A DNA stretch of 64,000 nt from Rickettsiales bacterium (GTDB lineage: Bacteria > Pseudomonadota > Alphaproteobacteria > Rickettsiales > SXRF01), in assembly GCA_041396965.1 (NCBI GenBank), contig JAWKXN010000001.1, forward strand, positions 434,001 through 498,000, in the 5' to 3' direction. The translations under genes and the position numbers were made by a program. Under the pieces are notes generated by a model. It saw only the letters and a list, made by a program, of their open reading frames with translations, did no database searches and had not been told where the DNA came from. Positions 51,367 through 58,369 of this stretch are shown here, piece after piece (positions within the stretch are counted from its first letter, which is position 1; each line of letters begins with the position of its first letter).

Positions 51367-51894
51367 TTGTCTAAGCACACGCACGGCGGGAAACGCAAAG
51401 GCGCTGGCAGGCCAAAAGGTCAAGGAAAATTCGGCGAAGCCACCAAACCGGTACGCATACCTCTGAGCTTGCTTGGGGATGTGTGCCAATATGTGAAAAA
51501 TCGTGGCTACAAAGTGCCGCTTTATGCGTCGAAAATTCCCGCAGGCGTTCCCACGCCGCTGGAAGATCATCTGGAAGATACGATTGATGTGAACGAGCTG
51601 ATCATCAAAGACCCGGATTGCACCTATCTTGTGCGCGTGTCGGGCAACTCGATGATTGATGCAGGCATTCGTGAAGATGATGTGCTGGTGGTGGATACCG
51701 GCAAACATCCTGAGCATAAAGACATTGTGATTGCTTCCGTTGATGGTGAGTTAACCGTCAAACGCTTGTACCGGCAAAATGGCGACATCATGCTGGTGCC
51801 AGAAAACTCTGATTATGAGCCACGCCTGATCAAAGAAGGTGAAGAACTCAACGTGCTGGGCGTGGTGACGTTCATCATCCATCCGGCATCTTAA
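51367..51894 (+). CDS. UmuD-like S24 autoprotease
   Basis: 175 aa with a TTG start supported by TTAGGAG 8 bases upstream. The N-terminus is basic and Gly-rich (HGGKRKGAGRPKGQGKFGEA), as in UmuD homologues. The cleavage region is KIPAGVPTPLEDHLED (Ala-Gly). The catalytic Ser is in VSGNSMIDAGI and the Lys in GELTVKRLYR. No HTH and no umuC follow, so its role may be SOS-linked phage control or polymerase modulation. RecA-stimulated self-cleavage is expected from the family. Confidence 0.85.
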   Translation: MSKHTHGGKRKGAGRPKGQGKFGEATKPVRIPLSLLGDVCQYVKNRGYKVPLYASKIPAGVPTPLEDHLEDTIDVNELIIKDPDCTYLVRVSGNSMIDAGIREDDVLVVDTGKHPEHKDIVIASVDGELTVKRLYRQNGDIMLVPENSDYEPRLIKEGEELNVLGVVTFIIHPAS

Positions 51895-51973
51895 GCCCTA
51901 TCTCGGCTCCACCTCAGCCCTAAGCGACACCTAGGCGAGCCCCACGCCAGCCCACCCATTTGTCATGCACCTT

Positions 51974-51994
51974 CTGTCCGAACAGTTCGAACAG
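51974..51994 (+). promoter_or_regulatory. Dyad operator candidate before the replication operon
   Basis: CTGTCCGAAC and GTTCGAACAG flank a central A, complementary at 9 of 10 positions, just upstream of the ribosome site for the gene at 52004. The half-site CTGTTCG is shared with the palindrome at 46232-46256. Confidence 0.5.
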
Positions 51995-52003
51995 GAGGCA
52001 ACC

Positions 52004-52216
52004 ATGAACGATTCACCCACACCTATCTCTGCTTTTGATGAAATCTGTCATCTGACGGAACAGACCATGCGCCGCATGGATTTGGACGAACTACGAGCGC
52101 TTAGAAAGCAGGCCAGTCGGGAGCAGCAAAAGTCGCTGCTGGCGATCCGCGCACTCACCACCATCATCAACGAAAAAACACAGGCGCAGGGCAATGAAGA
52201 TGCCAGCAGCGCATAG
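52004..52216 (+). CDS. Small hypothetical phage protein
   Basis: 70 aa from ATG at 52004 after a strong AGGAGG. Helical throughout (FDEICHLTEQTMRRMDLDEL, REQQKSLLAIRALTTIINEK). It precedes the replication gene by 8 bases and probably shares its mRNA. No family recognised. Confidence 0.6.
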   Translation: MNDSPTPISAFDEICHLTEQTMRRMDLDELRALRKQASREQQKSLLAIRALTTIINEKTQAQGNEDASSA

Positions 52217-52224
52217 GGTCGCTC

Positions 52225-53385
52225 ATGTCAATCGAATGGTACAGGGTTTATCACGGTATGCCAGAGGACGCTAAACTTCGGGTGATTGCCAAACGCAGCG
52301 GCCAGCTGATGACGCATGTTGTCACGGTGTGGCTGTGCGTGCTGGATGCCGCATCCCGTCACAAAACACGCGGCACGGTGGAAGTGGATTCCGAGCAGAT
52401 TGCAGTGGTGCAGGAGATTGACCAGCGCATAGTCGAATCCATCCTGCATACCTTCTACGAGAAAGGCATGATCAGTGAGGATCACCGGCTGGTGGGCTGG
52501 GACAAGCGGCAATATGCCACCGATGCTGAGCGTGCGAAGAAATACCGGGACGGCAAAAAACAGTCTGACACGGAAAGTAACGCAGCGTCACGCGGCGTCA
52601 CGAACGGTAACGCGAAAACACACAAAAACGACAAATCGGCACCAGATACAGATAGCAGAGTACAGACTACAGATTCAGACACAGAAAACAGAAAAACAGA
52701 TAAAAAAAGCAGAAAGAGAGAAGAAAAGAGAGAGTCCGAGAGAGAAAAACAGCAGATCAGTGGAAAAACCCAGAATAAGATTCTGGCAGAGATGCTCGAC
52801 ATCTGGAACGAGCATGTGCAGAGCAAGCTCACCAGAGGCCACAAGGCGATCCTCACCCCCAAACGCAAACAGCTGATCACCGAACGCTGGCTGGAGGATT
52901 TCCAGCAAGACATGCGGGCGTGGCGTTACTACTGCGAAGTGATCGGCAATTCGGATTTTTGCCTCGGCAAGCTGGAAGGCAAAGGCTGGACGATTGATCT
53001 GACATGGGCGGTGGAGTCCAGTGAGCATGTGGCCAAAATCTTAGAGGGCGGATTCTCTGGCGGCAAGCATCCCTCCAAACCCTCGGTTTGTCATGTGCCG
53101 GAATTGAAGGACGCATGGGATCAAGTGCTTGCCGCCTTTGCAGAGAAGCACACCTCGCAGGCCTGTCGCAGCTGGCTCGGCAATACCGCCATCACCCACA
53201 AAACACCGCACCCGGATGGGGCAATGGTGACGCTGGTCTGCGCGTCGCGCTTTTCCAAGGAATGGATCACCAAACATTACCTCGCTGACCTGAATCGCTG
53301 GTGGGCAGAGGTCACGGCAAATGACGCCCGCGTCACGGGCATGGAACTGATCATGGAGGGCGAGTCATGCAAAAATGGACAATGA
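52225..53385 (+). CDS. Phage replication initiator-like protein with a DnaA N-domain-like C-terminus
   Basis: 386 aa. The N-terminal 100 residues look like a phage replisome-organiser winged helix (WYRVYHGMPEDAKLRVIAKR, LVGWDKRQYATDAERAKKYR). A very charged Lys/Glu/Ser/Asp linker follows (about 105-190). The C-terminal 80 residues (AWDQVLAAFAEKHTSQACRS, WLGNTAI, VCASRFSKEWITKHYLADL) resemble DnaA domain I, which binds helicase. It probably loads the host helicase at the phage origin. Confidence 0.75.
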   Translation: MSIEWYRVYHGMPEDAKLRVIAKRSGQLMTHVVTVWLCVLDAASRHKTRGTVEVDSEQIAVVQEIDQRIVESILHTFYEKGMISEDHRLVGWDKRQYATDAERAKKYRDGKKQSDTESNAASRGVTNGNAKTHKNDKSAPDTDSRVQTTDSDTENRKTDKKSRKREEKRESEREKQQISGKTQNKILAEMLDIWNEHVQSKLTRGHKAILTPKRKQLITERWLEDFQQDMRAWRYYCEVIGNSDFCLGKLEGKGWTIDLTWAVESSEHVAKILEGGFSGGKHPSKPSVCHVPELKDAWDQVLAAFAEKHTSQACRSWLGNTAITHKTPHPDGAMVTLVCASRFSKEWITKHYLADLNRWWAEVTANDARVTGMELIMEGESCKNGQ

Positions 53386-53759
53386 ATGATGTGGCCGAAC
53401 GCTTTGAAGAAGCGGTGTACACACTGAAACGCCTGCCGCCGGTGCGCGTGCAAGGCTACTTCAACGCATGGCCGGAAGTCGTGCGTACCACGATGGAAAT
53501 CTTGCAAGCAGAGCCTGACCCGTTCCGCCTCGGACCACCTTCGGCAGCCGCCATCAGTCGCATGGAAGAATGCCTCGGCTGGATATTCTGGCTCGATAGC
53601 GAAGATGAACGCCGCCTGATCTGGCTGAAAGCGCACCGCGTGCGCAACCGCCAAATCTGTGCGCGGCTGGGCTGCGGGCGCACCAAGGTCTGGCAGATGT
53701 GGTCGGTGGCGCTGATGAAGATCGCCGTGCGCCTGAACGCCAAGCAGGAAGGGCGTTAG
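53367..53759 (+). CDS. DUF6362-type phage protein with HTH
   Basis: 130 aa. MNDVAERFEEAVYTLKRLPP, GYFNAWPEV, and WLKAHRVRNRQICARLGCGR with TKVWQMW is the pattern of DUF6362, including a helix-turn-helix in the last third. It overlaps the replication gene by 19 bases. Sigma-factor-like HTHs of this kind occur in late-gene regulators; the role here is unproven. Confidence 0.75.
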   Translation: MQKWTMNDVAERFEEAVYTLKRLPPVRVQGYFNAWPEVVRTTMEILQAEPDPFRLGPPSAAAISRMEECLGWIFWLDSEDERRLIWLKAHRVRNRQICARLGCGRTKVWQMWSVALMKIAVRLNAKQEGR

Positions 53760-53800
53760 AATGATCACGCAAAAAAACACTAAACAGAGTGAACAATTTC

Positions 53801-53820
53801 TGATATATGTACACATATCA
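53801..53820 (+). promoter_or_regulatory. 20-bp imperfect palindrome upstream of the recombinase genes
   Basis: TGATATATGTACACATATCA is self-complementary at 18 of 20 positions and lies in the 143-base gap before the recombinase operon. A hairpin with TTTTT follows at about 53828-53849 and may end transcription from the left. Confidence 0.5.
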
Positions 53821-53902
53821 TCGCGAGAGGTGCGCCAAAGCGCCTTTTTAGAATCCGCGAGATTTCCCTTACCTATATCGCCAGCTTTGCGCGAGGCTTG
53901 AG

Positions 53903-54127
53903 ATGATCACCGATCTCACGCCATACCGTAAGCATGTCGATCAGTTCGATCTGAGCGAGCAAGAAAAGCTGGAATTGGTGAACGCTGTTTGGATGTTGGT
54001 CGAAAATTTATACGATCATCAGCTTGGCATTAACCAGCTGCTTTTACTGGATAAAAAGGCTAAAAACAGCGTTGATTGCGAAGTGCCACCTGTTATCGTT
54101 GACGAAGTAAACCCTTCTGAAACATAG
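53903..54127 (+). CDS. Small hypothetical protein preceding the recombinase
   Basis: 74 aa, helical (FDLSEQEKLELVNAVWMLVE, NLYDHQLGINQLLL). It ends 16 bases before the recombinase start and is probably co-transcribed. A small partner gene next to a serine recombinase could be a recombination directionality factor, but there is no sequence evidence beyond position. Confidence 0.6.
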   Translation: MITDLTPYRKHVDQFDLSEQEKLELVNAVWMLVENLYDHQLGINQLLLLDKKAKNSVDCEVPPVIVDEVNPSET

Positions 54128-54143
54128 GAAATGGAGGCATCGC

Positions 54144-55736
54144 ATGAACCCAAAAAAGAAGGCAACCAACCAGGCAGTCATCTACTGCCGCGTATCATCA
54201 CCCGATCAGGTTAAAAACGGCCACGGGCTAACATCACAGGAAACACGCTGCCGCGAGTTTGCGAAATTTCGCGGGATTGAGGTAATCAAAGCATTTCATG
54301 AGGAAGGCATCTCCGGAAGCCTGATTGACCGACCAGCCATGACGGAAATGCTAACCTTCCTGCGACAGGAGAAAAAGAAAAAGCGTGAAGTGATCGTGCT
54401 GATTGATGACATCAGCCGCCTTGCCCGAAGTCTGAAGGCGCATATTGAATTGCGGATGGAAATCCAACATGCTGGCGGCACATTGCAATCACCCTCGATT
54501 GAGTTTGGCGAAGATTCTGATAGCCAGTTGGTAGAAAACCTTCTCGCCAGTGTATCGCAGCATCACCGGCAAAAGAACGCCGAGCAGGTAAAAAATCGGA
54601 TGCGGGCACGGATGCTTTCTGGCTATTGGATTATGCGTATGCCGAAAGGCTACAAAATGGAAAACCTGCCAGAGCATGGTAAGGTGATGGTAAGGGATGA
54701 GCCTTTAGCATCTATCATTCAGGAGGGTTTGGAAGGGTTCGCGCTTAATCGCTTTGGGTCGGTGGTGGAACTGAAGGCCTTTTTTGAGATGCAGCCTAAC
54801 TTCCCACGCGACAGTAAGGGGCGAGTGCATTTTCAACGCGTGATCGACATGCTGAACCAACAGCTTTATTCGGGCTATTATGAATATCCCAAATGGGGGA
54901 TTGGCCTAACACGCGGAAAACATGAGCCAATTATCAGTTTTGATATTTACAATCGGATTCAGGATAAATTGCACGAACGTGAGAAAGCGCCTGCGCGGCG
55001 TGACATAAACGAAGATTTCCCGCTGCGCGGCTTTGTAACATGCGCCTGCTGCGGCTTACCATATCGTGGCAACTGGTCAGTAGGACGTGGCGGTCGATAC
55101 GCCTATTATCTCTGCCAAACCAAAGGATGTGAGTTTTATGGCAAATCCATCAAGCGGGATATGGTGGAAGAAGAATTCGAGGATCTGCTGAAAAAGATTA
55201 CACCATCACCGGCGATGGTGAGGCTAGTCGAGGATATAGTAGAACAGGCACGGGACATTAAACTCGGCAGCTACGAAGAAGTCGTCGGCGGTCTGAAGGA
55301 TGACCGCAAGAACCTTGATCGAAAAATCCAACAATTCTTGGATCGAATTGTGACTACCGATAGCGCCACATTGGTTGCCACTTACGAAAAACAGATCAAG
55401 AATCTGGAGCACCGAAAGGCTCTGTTGGAGGAGAAAATCGAAAAATGCGGTACGCTGGATGACAGTTTCGAAAAGGTCAATAGAACCGCGATGGATTTTC
55501 TGGCAAACCCGCACAGATACTGGCGTGTAGCGGATTTAACGGGAAAAAGAATCCTTCTCAAGGCTACTTTTTCACGGCAGGTGTCCTACAAAAAAGGCGA
55601 AGGATATAGAACCCCGGATTTATCGCTCCCTTTCTCGGTTTTAAGGGAGTTTTCGGACAATGAGTCCGGTTTGGTGCCGCTTAAGGGACTTGAACCCCCG
55701 ACCCCATCATTACGAATGATGTGCTCTACCAACTGA
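54144..55736 (+). CDS. Large serine recombinase (phage integrase), C-terminus replaced by integration
   Basis: 530 aa in the prophage. Catalytic domain: AVIYCRVSSPDQVKNGHGLT (nucleophile Ser) with IDDISRLARSLKAHIELRME. A recombinase domain follows, then a zinc ribbon (CACCGLPYRG, CQTKGCEF) and a coiled coil near residues 390-440. GGAGG precedes the start. After codon 511 (Val, 55674-55676) the last 19 residues (PLKGLEPPTPSLRMMCSTN) are the antisense of tRNA-Thr and host-derived. In the circular phage the frame would run into 44 codons now at 11811-11942, for 555 aa. Confidence 0.9.
   Translation: MNPKKKATNQAVIYCRVSSPDQVKNGHGLTSQETRCREFAKFRGIEVIKAFHEEGISGSLIDRPAMTEMLTFLRQEKKKKREVIVLIDDISRLARSLKAHIELRMEIQHAGGTLQSPSIEFGEDSDSQLVENLLASVSQHHRQKNAEQVKNRMRARMLSGYWIMRMPKGYKMENLPEHGKVMVRDEPLASIIQEGLEGFALNRFGSVVELKAFFEMQPNFPRDSKGRVHFQRVIDMLNQQLYSGYYEYPKWGIGLTRGKHEPIISFDIYNRIQDKLHEREKAPARRDINEDFPLRGFVTCACCGLPYRGNWSVGRGGRYAYYLCQTKGCEFYGKSIKRDMVEEEFEDLLKKITPSPAMVRLVEDIVEQARDIKLGSYEEVVGGLKDDRKNLDRKIQQFLDRIVTTDSATLVATYEKQIKNLEHRKALLEEKIEKCGTLDDSFEKVNRTAMDFLANPHRYWRVADLTGKRILLKATFSRQVSYKKGEGYRTPDLSLPFSVLREFSDNESGLVPLKGLEPPTPSLRMMCSTN
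55671..55677 (+). other. attR core, right prophage end
   Basis: TTGGTGC covers the complement of CCA, the discriminator base and the end of the acceptor stem of tRNA-Thr. A stem CGGAC with loop AATGA (55654-55668) lies directly on the phage side and replaces the tRNA's native trailer. Same codon phase in the recombinase frame as the copy at 11805. Confidence 0.55.
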
Positions 55737-55747
55737 GCTAAAGCGGC
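55672..55747 (-). tRNA. tRNA-Thr(CGT)
   Basis: 76 bases with encoded CCA. On the minus strand GCCGCTT pairs with AAGCGGC. The anticodon stem CATCA/TGATG encloses TTCGTAA, anticodon CGT (Thr, ACG). The T-arm has GGTTCAAGTCC. Intact despite prophage insertion at its 3' end. Confidence 0.95.
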
Positions 55748-55829
55748 ATTATCAAATATCATAAACTTCTATAGATGCTTACTTATAAGATATAATAATT
55801 TCAATATCATTATTAATTATATATACAAA

Positions 55830-55855
55830 AAAGCCCCGTATTTCTACGAGGCTTT
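55830..55855 (-). terminator. Rho-independent terminator of the dctA gene
   Basis: Stem AAAGCCTCGTA against TACGGGGCTTT with loop GAAA and one mismatch, followed on the minus strand by a T-run. It lies 14 bases after the transporter stop. Confidence 0.8.
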
Positions 55856-55868
55856 GTGGTTTAAGATA

Positions 55869-57230
55869 TTATCTTTCTAGTACCTCAAGGTCTGGCTTTA
55901 CTTTTTTATTAAGAATATCTCTGGCTAACTTATAATCAAGAGCATTCTCCCACTTGGCGACAACAATTGTTGCCACTGCGTTACCTATCATATTAATAAT
56001 AGCTCTACCAGTAGACATAAATCGGTCAACCGCGAAAAGTAATGCCAAGCCAAGTGTTAGATTTTCTTGAGACACTACATTCATAGAGGCGAGGGTTGCG
56101 GCAAGTACCAAAAACGCGCTTCCAGTAACACCAGCCGCTCCTTTTGAGGTTATAAGCAAAACCCCAAGTAGAGACGCTTCCTGCCAGAAGGTTATTGGCG
56201 TATCGGTAGCGAAAGTAATAAACAACGCACCCATAATAAAGTATAGCGAGGAACCATCTAGGTTAAATGAGTAACCGGCCGGAATGGTAAGTCCCACAAC
56301 TTTCTTGGAACAACCAAGAGCGGTAAGCTTTTCCATCATTCTAGGAAGTACGGTTTCTGAGGAGGAGGTGCCAAGCACGATAACTATCTCAGAACGTATA
56401 TATCTGATTAGTTTCCAGACGCTCAGTTTACAATAGAAGCGCATTACTGGGTCAAATATAAACACAATAAACATAAATCCAGTCATGTAGAACAGAAGAA
56501 CTAGTTCTCCTAAGTCTCTTAACGCTCCAATACCAAATTTGCCTATGGTATATGACATAGCGCCAAAAGCACCAATTGGCGCGAGAAGCGTTACCATATC
56601 GACCATCTTGAATAACACATGGGAGAAGCTTTCAATAAGGTCATGCACGACCTTTCCTCTGCTTCCCATCTTGGTAAGAGCCACAGAAAATAGCATCGCT
56701 ATTAATAAAACTTGTAGCAGATTACCGTCAGTAAACGCACTAACCATAGTATGCGGTATTATATCAAGTAGGAAATCAACCGTACCTTTAAGCTGTTTAC
56801 CTTCCATGCTTGATTGAATACTGCTGGTATCTACACCAGAATTAGCGGATATATGCATTCCGTTTCCTGGTTCAAATGCAGAGACTACTATCCATCCTAT
56901 AACAAGAGCGATGGTTGTCACTATCTCAAACCATATGATAGCTTTCGCACCAACCCTACCAGCTTGTTTTACATCGCCCATACCAGCCATACCACTTACA
57001 ATGGTACAGAAAATAATTGGGGCGATAAGCATTTTTATCAAATGGATAAAAGCATCACCAAGTGGTTTCATAGCTGCTGCTTTTTCCGGTGCTATAACCC
57101 CAAAACATATTCCCAAAAAAATCCCGAACAGAACTTGGAAGAACAAAGACTTGAACAAAGGCTTTTTCTTAGCTGGTTTAGCTGTAGGGTTTTTAGATAT
57201 TTTAGGCGCTATAGTATCCGTCATAATCAA
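55869..57230 (-). CDS. dctA: C4-dicarboxylate transporter DctA-like (DAACS family)
   Basis: 453 aa inner-membrane symporter. MKPLGDAFIHLIKMLIAPII, then FCTIVSGMAGM is the DctA-type start. The conserved core has VLGTSSSETVLPRMMEKL (serine motif), IPAGYSFNLDGSSLYFIMGA and GAAGVTGSAFLVLAATLA. It imports succinate, fumarate and malate with protons or sodium. The Lys-rich N-terminus (KNPTAKPAKKKPLFKSL) is longer than usual. A terminator follows. Confidence 0.87.
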   Translation of the reverse strand: MIMTDTIAPKISKNPTAKPAKKKPLFKSLFFQVLFGIFLGICFGVIAPEKAAAMKPLGDAFIHLIKMLIAPIIFCTIVSGMAGMGDVKQAGRVGAKAIIWFEIVTTIALVIGWIVVSAFEPGNGMHISANSGVDTSSIQSSMEGKQLKGTVDFLLDIIPHTMVSAFTDGNLLQVLLIAMLFSVALTKMGSRGKVVHDLIESFSHVLFKMVDMVTLLAPIGAFGAMSYTIGKFGIGALRDLGELVLLFYMTGFMFIVFIFDPVMRFYCKLSVWKLIRYIRSEIVIVLGTSSSETVLPRMMEKLTALGCSKKVVGLTIPAGYSFNLDGSSLYFIMGALFITFATDTPITFWQEASLLGVLLITSKGAAGVTGSAFLVLAATLASMNVVSQENLTLGLALLFAVDRFMSTGRAIINMIGNAVATIVVAKWENALDYKLARDILNKKVKPDLEVLER

Positions 57231-57379
57231 CTCTCGTTTTTCTGAATTATTACTTTTTTATTTTATAAGACGGTAACGTTTAGGGGAAAATTAATCAAAT
57301 GACCAGCTAAAATCGCAACGACGCCATGCAATTTTTGCATATAATAGGATTTCTTTTTGATTTTTCAGAATAAAACAAT

Positions 57380-58237
57380 TTATGAATTTTTGATTTTTAG
57401 TGTTTTCTCATATATAATTTTCCGTGATATACCAGTTTTTTCTACAACTATTGCCACAGTTTCTTTTATAGATTTTGTTTGCAGAATATTTTTTATCTCA
57501 TTTTCAATTTCTTGAGAGTCATTAATTAGTTTATTTGAATTAGGAGGGGATATTAAAATTACTATCTCGCCTCTTGGCGCGCCGTTACTTTCTATATCGG
57601 TCAAAATTTCAGATAAAGTACCTCTTTTATTTTCCTCGTATAATTTGGTAAGTTCTCTGGAAATCGCTGCTTTCCTATCACCGAATATTTCATTCATAAT
57701 ATTTAAGGTTTTTACAAGTCTGCGCGCTGACTCAAAGAATATCAGAGTCGCCGGTATTGACGTAAGGTTATTTAGATGTTTTTTAAGAGCATTTTCCTTA
57801 TTTGGCAAAAATCCACCAAAAAAGAATTTATCGGTGGGAAGACCAGAAACACATAAAGACGTAATTACACTGGAAGCTCCGGGTATAGCGGTGATATATA
57901 TGTTATTTTCAATCGCTTCTTGTATAAGTCGGTATCCCGGATCCGATATTAAAGGAGTTCCAGCGTCAGAAATAAGCGCTACCCTTTTTCCTTCATTAAT
58001 GGCGTGTATTATTTTATCTTTTTGTTTGCCGGCGTTATGGTCATTATAGGAAATGAGTTCTTTCTTTATTCCATAATGGCTTAGCAGCTTCCCACTTACT
58101 CTTGTATCCTCGCAGGCTACTAAATCCACTATTTTCAATATGTTTATTGCCCGTAACGTTATATCTTCCATATTACCTATTGGGGTGGATACAACATAAA
58201 GACCGGCGGGATTCACTTGTTTTTCTGTCTTGTTCAT
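57380..58237 (-). CDS. rsmI: 16S rRNA (cytidine1402-2'-O)-methyltransferase
   Basis: 285 aa. It methylates the ribose of C1402 in 16S rRNA. The tetrapyrrole-methylase-like fold shows GLYVVSTPIGNMEDITLRAI at the N-terminus, DLVACEDTRVSGKLLSHYGI, ALISDAGTPLISDPGYRLI, AIPGASSVITSL and FGGFLPNK, all typical of RsmI. Length fits. It is divergent from glnD; the 148 bases before dctA are AT-rich with nothing else seen. Confidence 0.92.
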   Translation of the reverse strand: MNKTEKQVNPAGLYVVSTPIGNMEDITLRAINILKIVDLVACEDTRVSGKLLSHYGIKKELISYNDHNAGKQKDKIIHAINEGKRVALISDAGTPLISDPGYRLIQEAIENNIYITAIPGASSVITSLCVSGLPTDKFFFGGFLPNKENALKKHLNNLTSIPATLIFFESARRLVKTLNIMNEIFGDRKAAISRELTKLYEENKRGTLSEILTDIESNGAPRGEIVILISPPNSNKLINDSQEIENEIKNILQTKSIKETVAIVVEKTGISRKIIYEKTLKIKNS

Positions 58238-58369
58238 TCTTGAAATTATTGTTTTTAATAATAAGACATATGATTCTACGATATTGTATAATATAATTAC
58301 AATGTGTAAATCTTTAAGAAATATAACCTATTATCCTTTATACAGCTTTATCATGAGAATTATAACTAA

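Larger units (their letters stand above)
11805..55677 (+). mobile_element. Complete-looking siphovirus-type prophage inserted at the 3' end of tRNA-Thr
   Basis: About 43.9 kb between two copies of TTGGTGC. It contains terminase, portal, protease-capsid fusion, tail tube, tape measure, GTA-like tail tip, fibre, holin, lysozyme, replication genes, a UmuD-like protein and a serine recombinase at the right end. The base composition is clearly richer in G and C than both flanks, except for a more AT-rich stretch at 38.9-43.2 kb. The only visibly damaged gene is at 37751. Cargo includes three toxin-antitoxin-like insertions and a 11.5-kb defence island. Confidence 0.9.

Noticed and set aside
55677..55736. 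Conserved-looking recombinase C-terminus PLKGLEPPTPSLRMMCSTN
   Set aside because: It is the antisense of tRNA-Thr and recurs wherever a frame enters such a tRNA; not a protein domain.
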